Below, piece after piece: positions 12,101 to 22,944 of a stretch of DNA of 64,000 bases; within the stretch, counting starts at the first letter, position 1, and every line of letters starts with the position of its first letter. Source of the DNA: Cristatella mucedo. Its lineage: Eukaryota > Bryozoa > Phylactolaemata > Cristatellidae. The stretch covers positions 6,957,001 to 7,021,000 of the forward strand of contig WPIO01000002.1 in assembly GCA_009760855.2 (NCBI GenBank), read 5' to 3'. The notes beneath the pieces were generated by a model. The model saw nothing but the letters and a program-made list of their open reading frames with translations. It had not been told where the DNA came from and ran no database searches. Position numbers and translations under genes: made by a program.

Positions 12101-15100
12101 TGTGGAGTTACAGACGGAGATAAATTACATTACATTGCCTACTTTCTTTGCCTTGATGTCGGCTCTAGCTGTTTTCATGTCATCCGGCTGCATCAAGAAT
12201 AAGCCGGTTCGGCAACTGGGTGGCTCTGTTGCTGGTTGCATTCTGGGCCCTCGTGGCTGGCTGAGGAGTGGTCGATGCCGGATGCTCATTCCGGGCCTCC
12301 AGCTCAACCTTCTCCCTCTCGATCACTGCTGGCTTGCCAGGCCAGTTCTTCGGGATGGGTTGTGGAGAGAGGGCGTGCTTCGGGTGCAAGCCTTTACCTT
12401 TACCTTTAGCAAGCTACCACGCAACAAGGTAGCAAAATGCTCTGTTCGCCGGTAGAAACCGTGCATCACTGTCGTAGCCCTTTCTTGGTAACCCTGCCTT
12501 GGCGATATTCGAACACCTGCTGGGTGCTGTGGCTGGCAACTGGCTCCGACCATTCAAGACATACTTGCAAAACCCCGGAATGGAGCCGCCCACCTACCGG
12601 ACGTTCCATTTCTCATCGTCGTAAATCAAGACGGACCAAGATCGTGGTGAGCGTAGCCTAGTCGATTCTTCATTATTGGGATTGGCTGTGAGCAGCTTCT
12701 TGCATATTGGGTGTGCCATTAGTCTGGCCTTGTTTGCCTGTGTACATCTTCTTTATGCGGTGGGCATAGCTTCCAGTGGTCGCACTGGCTTACACTTTCT
12801 CCCATCAGACTTATAATACAACGAAAAGTGCATTAGAGGATGAGGTAACCTTATTTTCAGATTTAGCCCTCCCTTCTAACCATTCCCACTAGCACTCCAT
12901 TGGATTACAGAACGGGATCGGCTAGGTCTGAAGATTGTGTTCAGATGTCAGCGTGGGTAAAGTACACCGTAATATCTTTTTCGGTGTGCTTAAGATCTTT
13001 GCTGTCCTGTTTTCATGCCCATGCTTTTCCTGGCAGAGACTGGCCCCATTACTTGTACTTACTGCACTAACTAGATAAAGGCTTGTCAGTCCATGATGTC
13101 ACTAATTTAGAGGAAGATGCCGACATCTAAAAAAAAAAAGTGTCGCGCTTAAGTTAAGTACAGGGCCGTGAGTTACAACGTTCTGGAGATGCTTCCGTGT
13201 TCACTACGACTGCTCGCTTACTGCCACGACTGAAAGCTTGTGGCCTGCCGTCCTCCATTATTTGAGTGGCAGATATTATAATGTAATGTATCTCTATCTG
13301 TAACTCCACAAAGTCATAAAGACTTTGTGGGTGTTATGCAGGAGAGTTTTGTATAGCGAACTCACAGCCTAAGCGGTATTTGGTAGCCAACAGACTTCAT
13401 CTCACACAACAATAAGAAAGTCGGCAGCTTAGCAGAGTCAGGAGAGCAGTTGAGGTAGTGAGTAGCATGGAAGTAGCAGCTCAGGACCGCTGAAAAGGAT
13501 GAGCCATAGTCGGCAGCAGGAGAGTAGTCGTCGTTGCGTAAGAATTGTGGAAGCGAGTTCCACAGTCTAGGACCTGCAGAGCTAAAGCTTCTGTCACCAA
13601 CGGTCTTTAAGCAGAGGAATGAAACAGCTAATTTATTGTCCATACTGGACCTGAGGGCACGAATAGGCTGAAACTGGTGCAGCACTTCAGCTAGGTATGG
13701 AGGAGCCAAGCCGTGGTGAGCCGTGTGGGTCAGCGTAAGAACTTTGCTCTGTATCCGTTGCTCAACCAGCATCCATCCTAGCTCTTTTAGCAAAGGAGAC
13801 ACATGTTCAAACCTGTTGGACTTGAAAACTAGCCTTGCAGCCATATTAATAGTCAGCTACAGTGGCCTCGTTGCTTTCTTTGGTAGCCCAGCCAAAAGGG
13901 AATTACAATAATCAAGCCGAGTCAGAACCAATGTGCCAGTTAAATTTTTTGCAAGCCACTGGAGACAGCTCCTAATCTTGGGTAGGGATCGGACGTGATG
14001 GCTAGCTGTAGAAGCAGTCTTCTGAATGAAGCTTTTAAAATTGAGGCAGCTGTCGAAAACGACACCTAAATTTCGAGCATGTGATGATGGTCGCACAACA
14101 GCATCACCTATTAGAAGAGCAGCCTTTTAATCTAACCACACGCTTAGGGTCTCCTATGAGCAGCAGTTCGGTTTTATCGTCATTTAGTTTCAAGAAGCTT
14201 TCTGACATCCAGGATCGAATGTCGGCAAGGCAAGCATTCAGTTTCTCAGTTGCTGCAGCAGATTGCGACGGTCTGAATGAAAAATACAGCTGATTATCGT
14301 CAGCATAAAAGTGATATCCTATTCCATGGGCCTTAATCACTTTTCCCGGCAGTTGAGTATAAATGAGAACAGCAAGGGACCTAGTACAGACCCTTGTAGG
14401 ACTCCACAGGTGACCCGTCTCGTGTGTGAGACCTGACCCCCACACGACACGGATTGAACACGATCAGACAAGTACGATTTAAAGCATGCCAGTGCTTCGT
14501 CCTCCAGAGCTATCTTTGTTCTCAATTGCTCAAGTAGAACATCGTGATCAATGGTAATGATCGAATGGTAATGATAATGATCAATGGTAATGATAATGGT
14601 AATGATAATGATCAATGGTAATGGTAATGATAATGATCAATGGTAATGATCGAAGGCAGCAGACAGATCTAGCAGAGCTAGGGCAGTGACATTCCCATCA
14701 TCGTTGCCACGTTGCAATAGCTTGCTTTGGTTTTGGGATGGCATTAATTAACTCGTGCTCTGAGGCTAATTCCGTTGGGCTTAGCAAGGACCGAGGGTGC
14801 TGGACCAGGCAATTTTCTTTCATCGATCTTGCCTGTTGTTGTACGATGGTCCTTCGACTTGGTTTGTCTGCTTGGTTTTCAGCTCTTGTTGGTTATTTTT
14901 TTTGTTGGTTGGGTGGTTATTTTTCGTCTTGTCGCAATTAAGTTTCGAGTGAGGAAGCATGCCTCGGTGGTGGCTGTCTATTCGGTCACGTACACGACTC
15001 CAGTAAGGGTGGGCATAGGCAGGGTTTTCAGAAGCTTGAATTCTTTAGAAGCTTCCCGGCTGTTGTGATGCCTGTGCCTGAATGTCCTTGTGAGCAGTCG

Positions 15101-15364
15101 CTGGCTGTAGTGTGAGAGACCCATCTGCTTGTGCTGTAGGATCTGGTGAAGAGCCATCTGATGTTTGCCGTACGAGAAGAGGTCGAGGATTTGCGGCAGA
15201 AAATTAAAGACCTGGTGGACGAAAAGAACAGGCTCGAGTACGAGAACACCGTACTTCGAACTGCTCTTTCGGCCGATATGCTAGCCAAGTTGCTGCCGCC
15301 TGCATCGGCTCCACTATCGAGCGCCATCGTGAAGCCGTCTCAGCCGTCACAGAGTTCAACGTGA
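1753..15364 (+). CDS. TSC22D: TSC22-domain leucine-zipper protein (spliced, 4-5 coding exons)
   Basis: Model: join(1753-1845, 6505-6656, 7098-7121, 11446-11494, 15140-15364), 543 nt, 180 residues. TSC22-domain proteins (TSC22D1-4/GILZ/bunched family) dimerise through a C-terminal zipper and act as transcriptional and growth or stress regulators. The diagnostic part is split over the last two exons. It reads GVAIDNKIEQAM, then the TSC box DLVKSHLMFAVREEVE, then a zipper with four leucines at exact seven-residue spacing (in DLRQKIKDL and NRLEYENTVL), then a short Pro/Ser tail and TGA. All junctions keep phase (0, 2, 2, 0). The N-terminal half is Ser/Pro/Thr rich, with TPPHSPP and the sumoylation-type motif VKPE, as expected for the disordered N terminus of this family. 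The length is close to short TSC22 isoforms. The last four exons are secure as a chain. The first exon is supported only by ATG, upstream stop, donor and phase. Confidence 0.85.
3237..4045 (+). mobile_element. LINE fragment (family B, CR1/L2-like), C-terminal RT region
   Basis: Conceptual translation with frameshifts matches the longer copy at 18409-19612. It reads ACIADIRTWMTANF, then INKTNLLLVGKPNV, then ISPVGNLYG, then in another frame VAFSVLHHFSPTFTDFQ. These correspond to the end of the RT palm and the conserved tail of CR1/L2-type ORF2. The catalytic YADD part is absent, and several stops and indels make it a 5'-truncated dead copy. Confidence 0.75.
4982..6003. repeat. 1-kb foldback (long inverted-repeat) element
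   Basis: The left arm (about 4982-5455) and right arm (about 5620-6003) are diverged reverse complements. The outer ends read TTTAAGGAGGGAAAATCAAG and, in the other arm, TTTAAGGAGGAATGTCAAG. Inner matches include AGATTGAGGTACTTGTG against its complement near 5740-5760. The left arm has an internal tandem expansion of TACTTTCTGTAGCCCA. A single related arm lies at 55660-56060, so this is a dispersed family. The frame 5482-5838 inside it resembles no known protein. Confidence 0.7.
6107..6144. repeat. (GT)n microsatellite
   Basis: An uninterrupted GT dinucleotide tract of about 38 bp, followed by imperfect GT-rich sequence to about 6210. Confidence 0.95.
6505..6656 (+). CDS. TSC22D: TSC22-type gene, exon 2 (N-terminal region)
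   Basis: The acceptor is a T-rich tract ending TAGCAG and the donor is GA|GTAAGT. The frame is open over all 152 nt and closed immediately upstream by the TAG of the acceptor. It encodes a Ser/Thr/Pro-rich segment with VVIVKPEPVRSTPV and AMTLGETLGLQV. It starts in phase 0 and ends in phase 2, joining the 24-nt exon at 7098. The tandem acceptor could add or drop the first Gln. Confidence 0.75.
7098..7121 (+). CDS. TSC22D: TSC22-type gene, 24-nt microexon
   Basis: It is bounded by TGTGTGCAG and GTAAGA. It starts and ends in phase 2 and, with the flanking nucleotides, supplies EKPLEPKL. The exon length is a multiple of three, so it could be skipped without a frameshift. Its phase fits both neighbours (6656 donor and 11446 acceptor), which is the main support. 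Confidence 0.7.
7122..11445 (+). other. Intron of the TSC22-type gene
   Basis: About 4.3 kb between the microexon and the TSC22-domain exon. I found no transposon shared with the rest of the window and no further exon that fits the phase. There are G or C homopolymers near 9180 and 10050 and an AT-rich patch near 10850-10910. Confidence 0.6.
11446..11494 (+). CDS. TSC22D: TSC22-type gene, exon encoding the start of the TSC22 domain
   Basis: The acceptor CTTTTTCAG and donor ATG|GTATGT are both strong. The peptide TTTGVAIDNKIEQAM matches the invariant stretch directly upstream of the TSC box in the family. It starts in phase 2 and ends in phase 0, so it joins the exon at 15140 exactly within the conserved domain. 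Confidence 0.93.
12016..12138 (+). mobile_element. LINE family A, 3' tail only
   Basis: About 120 bp match the 3' ends of the copies at 13273-14725, 25471-25590 and 43560-43690. Shared blocks include GCGCTATACAAAACTCTCCT and TTTGTGGAGTTACAGACGGA, followed by an ATTACATTAC-type terminal repeat. It is a severely 5'-truncated insertion. Confidence 0.8.
13273..14725 (-). mobile_element. LINE family A (CR1/L2-like), RT domain to 3' end
   Basis: Reading the - strand, the fragments are in order: LALLDLSAAFDH (RT motif), ACFKSYLSDRVQSV, VLQGSVLGPLLFS, GYHFYADDNQLYFSF (catalytic YADD), SFLKLNDDKTELLLIG, and the C-terminal tail with GPRLWNSLPQFLRN. The element then ends in the 3' tail GAGTTACAGATAGAGATACA plus ATTACATTATA. 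The coding region is broken by frameshifts and by a repeat expansion near 14553-14655, and the 5' half is missing. The YADD box and overall layout place it in the CR1/L2/Jockey group; the exact clade needs a tree. Confidence 0.88.
14553..14655. repeat. Minisatellite inside the RT coding region
   Basis: Repeated GATCAATGGTAATGATAATG-type units lie exactly where the RT motif AFDxIDHD is encoded. The expansion inserts His/Tyr/Ile-rich nonsense into the reverse-transcriptase frame. Confidence 0.85.
15140..15364 (+). CDS. TSC22D: TSC22-type gene, terminal exon (TSC box and leucine zipper)
   Basis: The acceptor is TGTGCTGTAG. The exon opens with DLVKSHLMFAVREEVE, the TSC box, followed by a coiled coil with leucines in heptad register and a tail ending SQPSQSST before TGA at 15362-15364. 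This is the most conserved and least ambiguous part of the gene. Confidence 0.95.
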   Translation, partial: DLVKSHLMFAVREEVEDLRQKIKDLVDEKNRLEYENTVLRTALSADMLAKLLPPASAPLSSAIVKPSQPSQSST

Positions 15365-16152
15365 GCACTGCGACCGAGGAGGAAGCTGAGGCAGTCTAGC
15401 TCGGCAATCGCAGTCTCGGCTACGTGGTCCGAGTAGTTCCAGTGTGGCGCTGCCGTCGCCACAACAGGATTTGATGCATTGGTTTCGGCTGCAGCTGCTG
15501 CCCGAAGCAGCGAGCCTTCCAGCCTTCCTTCCTTCTGCCACCGATGCTGCCCACGCTACCTAAGAAGCAGGCCGAGGTGTGGATGGAGTGGGTGTATGAA
15601 GGTGTTTTCACCACCACGACTAGCTTTGCTTGTGATCCCGGTTGTCTCAACGGTTGCTTCTGCTTAAAGGTCGATCCCGGCGGAACAGTTGCAATAACCA
15701 GGAAGCATGCAGAGTGCGCACTGCGGCTGCAGCTGCTACCTCATGCTGCAGGCGAGTCGTCCATCGTTAATCTGTGACACGTCTAAAGCCATGCAATTGT
15801 GGGTTGCTGTGAGCATCACCTGACTGCATACAGTAAATGACCCTCTTAATTTGTTGATCCTATTGAAGAAGAGGCTGTAATCTTGGTGCTATAATGGTCA
15901 GATAGCTAAACGTACTTACAGCTACGTTTGCTCATTAAGCGGCCGGCAAGTGGACATCGTGCCGCGCCGTGGCCACATTGGTTGCCGGTCTGGACCTTGG
16001 TATTCATTGGGCAGTATAGGTGCAGGACTCCTTTTCCTTAGCCAGTTGTAGCCGGCCTGACCCGGTTTTCCTGCCCGTGAAAAGTAAGAAGGACGGCTGT
16101 GCTTGTGCTTGGCCTTTTGCAGTTCCAAACCGTGGGATTAACCACTAATAAA
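15365..16152 (+). other. Probable 3' UTR of the TSC22-type gene
   Basis: About 0.8 kb between the stop codon and the first AATAAA. An open frame at 15544-15777 lacks family resemblance and is treated as untranslated. Confidence 0.55.
16147..16152 (+). terminator. Polyadenylation signal AATAAA
   Basis: First canonical AATAAA downstream of the TSC22-type stop codon. The hexamer is common, so use as a polyA site is inferred. Confidence 0.45.
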
Positions 16153-18408
16153 ATAGCTGCATTATGTAGCAGCTGTATGTGAACTGTGAGACTCTGCCTT
16201 CTCTGAGCTTAGCATGCAAGCAGTGCGGTCAGCCAAATTTCGTTTTTTTTTTGGTGCTCAGCCTCTGTGCATGGCTATCGGGCAAAGCGAATGTGAGCTA
16301 GATTAATTGACAGTTTTAGCCGGAACTGTGCTCACAAAACTATATTGAGTTGCAGGAAGGATAGAGGGTGATGCTTGACAATGAACGGTGTCGAACCTAG
16401 TTCGTTTAATGTACTCTATCGTTTCGCATTAAGGCGATGAATAATCATTAAGCTCGGTCGCAATGCCGATAGTGCGATCAGCGATCTTTAAGCTGCATCC
16501 ATGAATGTGAATAATTAGTGTAGGATGTGCAACTACTTCCTGAACTCGTCACTGACTGAAGACACAAGTGAGCCTGACTATATAGGGTCTGTATTTTGCA
16601 TGTCACAGTTGTCGGTATGAGTAAGTCGATGACCATTACATTGCAAGTACCCAGTGATAGTCTAATAAGACATCACATACCGTCTAGAAACTACAAGCGG
16701 TTGAGCAGACCAAGTGCTAGATATTTAGGCAGCAGGCTTTGAGGGAGCTGCCAGTATCAACGAAGTACTAGAGAATTAAATTTTGCAGAACGTATTGAGA
16801 CCACATCTTTTCGTAATCTTCATGTAGATGAACCGTGTAGCATACTGACTTGCAGAAAGAAATCAGATTGTGAGAATCTGTTGATGGTGTTAAAGCTAGA
16901 TGCAGACTTGCTCTGGCAGCAGCCTGCACGGCTCAAGTCCAAAATCAGTTTTAGAACTTGGTGTAGAGGCCTCTTAAAAATCGTTTCATGTGGGAAATAT
17001 ATCCAAAAATTGTAGGATTAGCACCCCTCACGAAGTCCTGATGCCGCCGGCTTGACAGCTAGTATACTTGATCCTTCAGATTTAAATGTCTCAGTCTGAA
17101 TATCTGGTATTAATATCAGGCGGTACGTTCCCTTTTTTAACACACTGCTCGTTTGCTTGAGCTGCATCAACGGCTTTGCACAATCTGACTTCTTCCAGCA
17201 TTTCAACATTCTGCCTGCTACTTTCTGGCTGAGGAGCACGGATGAGGCGTGAATTTAGAATACTGCATAGGTTCAATAGAGTTAGTTCCGGGAGCCCAAT
17301 ACCAGCTGCAATTCCATAGCTAATGTGTTTCTCTTTAAAAAAATCTGTACCAGGAGTAGGTACTGTGAGGTACTTGTAGGCTACTTTAATATTAGTTTTG
17401 TTATCTTCAATTGTTTCAGGGCGGATTTCTGTCTTTAATCCGCCATTCTTTTTCTACCACGAAAACCTCGTGGTTTTGCATGACAGATTAATGTGTGGAT
17501 CAATGCCATAACTTTAAAGAACCTACGTGCTTCTTCTGCAGTACCGAGTTCAAGCGTGTAATCAGCACTTTAATTTCACAAGCTGTATCTGTTACATAAC
17601 CTGGCCTTGAATGTTTGGCATCTGTATATGTCTTCCTACTGGTTTCAAGACTTACCCGGCATTAACGAGCTTCGATAGCTCAAGAACTTCTATTCCGGTC
17701 CGAGCACTATATAAACATAGCCTTCTAGACCAGTGAAAATATATGGTTATACAGGATCGATACCCTTGCTTCTTTATATCTGCATTACTTCCTGTGCAAG
17801 TATTTTACCACCTAGACATTACATTTTCAATTTTAACCAGCCACAGTTGGTCCATTAAAGTCCGGTGTAAACCGGGATCAGACACACTTTCTGGATTAGA
17901 GCAATTTGACCTGCTGCCCGAATAATTGGACTATCCCATGATCCCCGGACTCCTGATCTGGAGCCATGGCAGAAAAATTCCGTTTCATGAAGGCTCTGAC
18001 TCTGGAGCCTTGGTTAGGAAAGATTAGGTTGAAAAGAGAGGCAAGTAATTCATTCGTGTAACAGTGTAAAAGAGTCAGTCTTTTTCTAAGACAATACTAG
18101 CGAGATAGCGACATGTAAACTGACACATGATCTGATAGGTGCTCATGCTTCACAGCCCAGGTCGTGGGTTTGAGTTTGACTACAGGCAATGTCGAACTGC
18201 CTGCTGCATGCCTGGTAAAAATTGCTATGGCTTTTCTGCTGTACATACAAATTAAGTGAATTTTAAAATACCCAGCCGTGGCATGCATAAGCACAGAACT
18301 AACGATTCACATAGGGCGAGCAAATACTGTGGGGTGGGATTTTAGCTTTGCTTATAATGGTTAGTCAGGGGTTATTGTGATGTCCGTATACGATTCTGGG
18401 CTTTCCAT
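16153..18408. other. Intergenic stretch with a degraded coding-like strip
   Basis: Between about 16950 and 17900 the - strand has adjacent partial frames that read like protein, for example LELGTAEEARRFFKVMALIH, CHAKPRGFRGRKRMAD and YGIAAGIGLPELTLLN. Stops and frameshifts break them, and I do not recognise the family. A tRNA-like SINE head may lie near 18130-18200. The rest shows nothing I can support. Confidence 0.3.
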
Positions 18409-19612
18409 TAATAATAATAATAATAATAATGTACTTGATAAAGCATCCTCAGAGAACTCAATCTCTCTCTAGGCGCTTTACATTTGCTGTAAAGGGAAAT
18501 GCAATTGAATGGTGAGTAATATCATGCTTGATAAACAAACAAAATGAATAACATGGTTAGGGGTGACATGCACAGGGTTAGCATGCAAATGTAGTTAGTG
18601 GCAGCATGCACAGTGTGAGCACCCATAAGCACGTGAAGACGAATCACAGGGACCCACTAAATGCTGTCCTAAATAGGTGTTTTTAAGTTCTTTTTAAATG
18701 TGGTCAGGTCAGGGGATGTTCTGACGCAAGTCAATCAAGTTCATTATTATCAAGTGCATTATTATTATAAGTCGGGAGGGAGTTCCAGGCTTTGGGAGCA
18801 TACGAACTAAATGCAAGGTCTCCAAAGGATTTGAGGTTTGTACGAGGTATTTATAGACTGTTGGATTCCGAAAAGCGGGTGGTACGATGCATTGCCAGGT
18901 AGAGAAGTAGATCAGAGAGATAGGCTGGAGCCAAAGAATGAAGGGACCTAAAAGTGAGCGACAAAACCTTGAAGTCAATCCGTTGCTTGACTGGTAGCCA
19001 GTGCAGGTCGGCGAGAAATGGTGTAATGTGGCAACTGCGACGCTCAAGACAGACAAGCTTAGCTGCAGAATTGTGCACCAGCTGCAATCGCCTGATCGAA
19101 CATGCTGGTAGGCCAGCGAGCAGTGAGTTGCAGAAGTCGAGAAGGGATGTCACGAATGCATGGACCAACTTGGACGTGGTATCTTTATCTAGAAAAGCCC
19201 AAATTTTAGCAATGTTATGAAGCTGAAATTAGGCAGATTTGACTGTGGAGCTGATATGGTCGTCTAACGAGAGGTTGCTTTGGAATATGACACCTAGATT
19301 TCGAGCTGATTCAACAGGAGATATGCTGGCAGAGCCAATTTTGAGAGTCAGCCTTTCCAATCTCTGAATCACATTGGATTTGCCCATAACTAGTAAGTTA
19401 GTTTTATCATCGTTTAGTTTTAGAAAATTTGCTGCCATCCATGTGTGGATGTCATCAATACATGCATCAAGTGAGTTGAGAGAATTTGAGGTGCTCGAAG
19501 GCTGGGAGGGATCAAAGCAAAGGTACAACTGAGTGTCATCCGCATAGAAGTGAAAGCCTAGATTGTGCTTGGCAATCACATCAGCAAGAGGGAGAGTATA
19601 AACCTGGAAGAG
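18409..19612 (-). mobile_element. LINE family B (CR1/L2-like), longest copy
   Basis: On the - strand it reads QVYTLPLADVIAKHNLGFHF, YADDTQLYLCFDPSQPSS (catalytic YADD), DIHTWMAANFLKLNDDKTN, then LLDFCNSLLAGLP, HWLPVKQRIDFKVLSLTFRS, and a 3' UTR ending AGAGATTGAGTTCTCTGAGG before a (TTA)n tail at 18409-18430. The RT palm and C-terminal region are nearly open apart from a few frameshifts. It is 5'-truncated at a SINE boundary near 19612. Confidence 0.9.
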
Positions 19613-19790
19613 AACCGTTAAAAACGTTAGCTGATTTAACGGTTTTACTCTTGCAGGGGCAGAACAGCCTTAACGGCTATCACCACAGCTTGCAGTTGGC
19701 AATAACAGATCGTCTAATATAGGATTCGAACCCACGACATCGGTAATGAAAAGCAAGCACCTTGGCTCCTAGGCTATATGCAGAACTGAA
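19613..19790 (-). mobile_element. tRNA-derived SINE 1 copy
   Basis: Reverse orientation. The complement carries the B-box-like GTCGTGGGTTCGAATCC near 19720-19740 and the family body GATAGCCGTTAAGGCTGTTC, followed by the AAATCAGCTAACG-type end. It abuts the 5' break of the LINE. Confidence 0.75.
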
Positions 19791-19881
19791 GGCATGTACT
19801 CCAAAAAATTCGAGGTTTGTATGAGGCGCAGCTATGTGCGTGGGTGTGAGTGTGTGTGCTGCATGTGTGTATGTGTGCTGC

Positions 19882-19886
<5 letters not shown>

Positions 19887-19931
<45 letters not shown>
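19887..19931. repeat. (TA)n microsatellite
   Basis: About 45 bp of TA repeats, preceded by TG-rich sequence. It directly abuts the 3' end of the SINE 2 copy at 19932-20085 and probably grew from its tail. Confidence 0.95.
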
Positions 19932-19934
<3 letters not shown>

Positions 19935-20085
19935 TTAAGAGAACTTAATCTCTATTCAGGCGCTTCATGCTACAGCACTCGACCGCATGACCTCAGCCAT
20001 CGAATACATTCGCTTTGACTATGGTCGGGAATCTTAACCATTCAGCCAAGCCAGCACGGCACGAAATGACCAGAGGAGCTAGTGG
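19932..20085 (-). mobile_element. SINE 2 copy with LINE-like 3' end
   Basis: The complement begins GGCTTGGCTGAATGGTTAAG, a tRNA-like A-box region. It continues with a GGTCATGCGGTCGAGTGCT B-box-like part and ends AGAGATTAAGTTCTCTTAA. The last block matches the 3' end of LINE family B. Confidence 0.6.
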
Positions 20086-21365
20086 TGGAAGGGGAGTTCT
20101 AATTCAGATAAGTGAGTAGAGCAAGAGAACGAAGATACCTAAGTTAATGATGGATTTCGATGTCAAAGTGCTGCTTTGAGGGCAGCCGTCATATGTCGGT
20201 CGGATGAGTTGCACGGTCGCGACAGATAGCCGAGCCAAGCTGCCAAGATGCTGTAATCATCATATTGCAGCAAAGCCAGAAAGTAGTGCTATGTGTTTGC
20301 AAATGATGTCCCAAAAGAAGGGACAAAGTTTGTGTAAGTATCCTCGCCGAACAATGGCACTCGGCATTTTGTAATATCGCGTAGCTAAATACTGGCAGAC
20401 TTGACCCTGGGTTTGATGTGGAAATCTAGCTGTAGGTCATCGTGGAGGACATCCAGATCATGTAAAAAAATTCAGAATTATTTTTTCAAGTTCCTGGGTG
20501 CCACTAGGTCTGATCATAACTATCGAATTGTTCTTATATTTTGCCGCTCACTCAGAGTTACGGAAGTTAGCTGTCGTCCAAGTTCGAAGGAGCTGAGAAA
20601 ATCTTAAGGTGCTGAAAGGCAATGCTGGGTTAAAGCACGTATCAAGCTGACATATTAAATAGCATAAGCTGGGATAGGTTTGGTGACGGGGATAGAGTTC
20701 AAATGCAGCATCTCAGCTGATCAAATGGTTTAAGAAATGTGACGGGTGAGACATGCTTCCAATCTGTAGCCTTTGTATTCATTTCGGGAACAAGATTGGT
20801 TGCCGTCTTACTTGCCTTTTTATAAATCGAGACCGGTGTGCTCTTGTAACCTAGTCTAGGAGGGTTGGCTACTTCAGGACCTGCTCCGGCCACGTCGCTG
20901 AGCTAAGGGGAGCCATACCATAATGCTGGTGGACACTCTTGGACTGGAGCAATCTTGAAGACAGGGCTGCGAATCTCATAAGTAACAAATCACGGCGACA
21001 TTGGTCAGACTGTTTTTTGTAAAGGAGAATCACTAGGGCGGTACATCTGAGCTCGCCGATGGCTCCAGCTTACGGAAGTGGGTAGTATAAACAACACACT
21101 ACAGGGGAACGCAGAATACAGACGCCATAGTAGTAAGCTTGCCTATCTCCAGCCAGCTCGAGCGTTGGGTCCTCACTGCCTTGTGTGGTGGCCGCATCGT
21201 CGGCGAGCGCCTGACATCCATAAGGACGTATAGCTGGGCGAGACCAAGATCGTCCAGAACCCACGACTTGTCCGGCCAATGTCAGGTATCAAAAAGCCAA
21301 TGTTGCGTGGCGTTATTGCATATTCGGGCAAGCACACATGTCAGGCGCGGCCCTGCTGGTTACCC
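20086..21365. other. Intergenic, nothing recognised
   Basis: Short frames only; no shared repeat or known family found on either strand. Confidence 0.5.
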
Positions 21366-21560
21366 ATATAAAAATACAAGCTGATTTAACAGCCCCTTTT
21401 GTATAGTGACAGAAGACCCTTTACGGCTATCACCACTGCTTGCAGTGGCAGTCTCGTATCATATCAGTTTATATCGCCCACCGTGGGATTTGAACCCACG
21501 ACTTCGGGAGCGAGGTCGTGAAAAGCAACCGCCTTACCTAGCGAGTCATCACGGACGGAG
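21366..21560 (-). mobile_element. tRNA-derived SINE 1 copy
   Basis: The complement reads ACTCGCTAGGTAAGGCGG (A box region), then GAGGTCGTGAAAAG reversed context, GTCGTGGGTTCAAATCC (B box), a body with GGTGATAGCCGTAAAGGGTC, and CTATACAAAAGGGGCTG near the 3' end. It is one of the better preserved copies. Confidence 0.85.
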
Positions 21561-21578
21561 AGACACAGAGTAAGAGAG

Positions 21579-21580
<2 letters not shown>

Positions 21581-21646
<66 letters not shown>
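21581..21646. repeat. (GA)n microsatellite
   Basis: About 66 bp of GA dinucleotides, flanked to about 21720 by imperfect GACAGAGA-rich sequence. Confidence 0.95.
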
Positions 21647-21649
<3 letters not shown>

Positions 21650-21729
21650 AGACCGAAAGGTAGACACAGAGAGAAAGACAGACAGAGAGAGACAGAAAGA
21701 AAGACAGAGAGGCAGCGAAAGAGATCACA

Positions 21730-22944
21730 TTATAGCCGTCCCAGCCCATCGATACTCGGCTGTGCACACTCTCTGGCTGCACTTATTGCAAATTTGTAAG
21801 GTGCAGGTCAAGATTTAAGTGAAAAGATAAGTTTGCAAGTCCATTTTGCATGACGAGGCATACTATTGTGTAAGTCCTCGGCAATCTGCTGTCTGCCTAC
21901 TCGTAAGTTATAGTTCGTAAGACGTCGGCCGTAAGTCCAGGGATATAGCCTGCCTGATGACGAAGCTGTTATCAGTTGAAGTGCAGCCAACTGGCAGGTC
22001 TGCAATTACGGGTTGCTACTTCTGCAGTGGTCTCATGTGTGTAATTTTGCTCAGGCTAGCAGACCTTAATTGTTGCCAGGACTTCATCGGGGGGGGGCGG
22101 GGTAACCCTGCAGAAATAAAATCCGGTGCAAGTCAGCATGCCTTTCTAGCTAATATATATTGTACACACAATGGTTCTCAAGAACATGGTTGTTCAGTTC
22201 TGTTGCTACTTATACCTGCTCATTGAATCGCATTGCATAAGAGCAAACCCGGATGACTATGACCCAGTGTATTAGTTAGTATATATTAATTTTCGCTTAG
22301 CAGCTAGGCCTGTCAGATATGAAGGTAACAACTCTCCGAGTTACATCACTTTTCCAACCTGCAAAGGCTCCTCATCAAAGAGCACAAGGTTTTGTCAATC
22401 GTTTATAGGTATACTTTATTCTCTTGCTTTTGCTTACCTATCTGTAATATTTTTGAATCGCGCTTTATATCGTACCATCTGATTTTCTGAACCTTAATCG
22501 TATATTATAGTCTGTGCATTCAATTAATATGCTCCCAACGTTTGGAAGCATCCACTGAAAAGCATCGCGACATTCCCTGGTTTAGAAACTTAAAATAAAG
22601 TAAAAATGATTAAGTTTCTCGTAATTGCTCCGCCCCATGTGAACTGTCCTTTGTGTGGTTAAGCTTGCTGAAAATTCGCATATTATTGCCAAATAATTGG
22701 CATTCTCGATCTCTGGAAGATATGAAACTGTATTATTATCGTGAATTGTAGCAAAGCCTAGACAGTTCCAATAAGGTTTCAATTGCAATAATCCAGCAAT
22801 ACGTCAAAATATCTCTATAAATGCTAGTAGCCTTGCGGTTTCGAGATTTTGATGAATAGCAATACCACATTTCAACGACGTTTCAAAAGAAGCTAAGCGC
22901 ACCTATTTATCACAACATATAGTGGGTTCATGCGATTGACCTTT
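21730..22944. other. Intergenic, nothing recognised
   Basis: AT-rich with short frames only. No conserved domain or repeat family seen. Confidence 0.5.

Larger units (their letters stand above)
11495..15139 (+). other. Last intron of the TSC22-type gene
   Basis: 3.6 kb carrying a LINE tail (12016-12138, + strand) and a long LINE copy in the opposite orientation (13273-14725). The remaining parts show no supported gene. Confidence 0.8.

Noticed and set aside
15544-15777. 77-codon + strand frame after the TSC22 stop codon
   Set aside because: No family resemblance, position in the probable 3' UTR, and the TSC22 protein ends normally before it.
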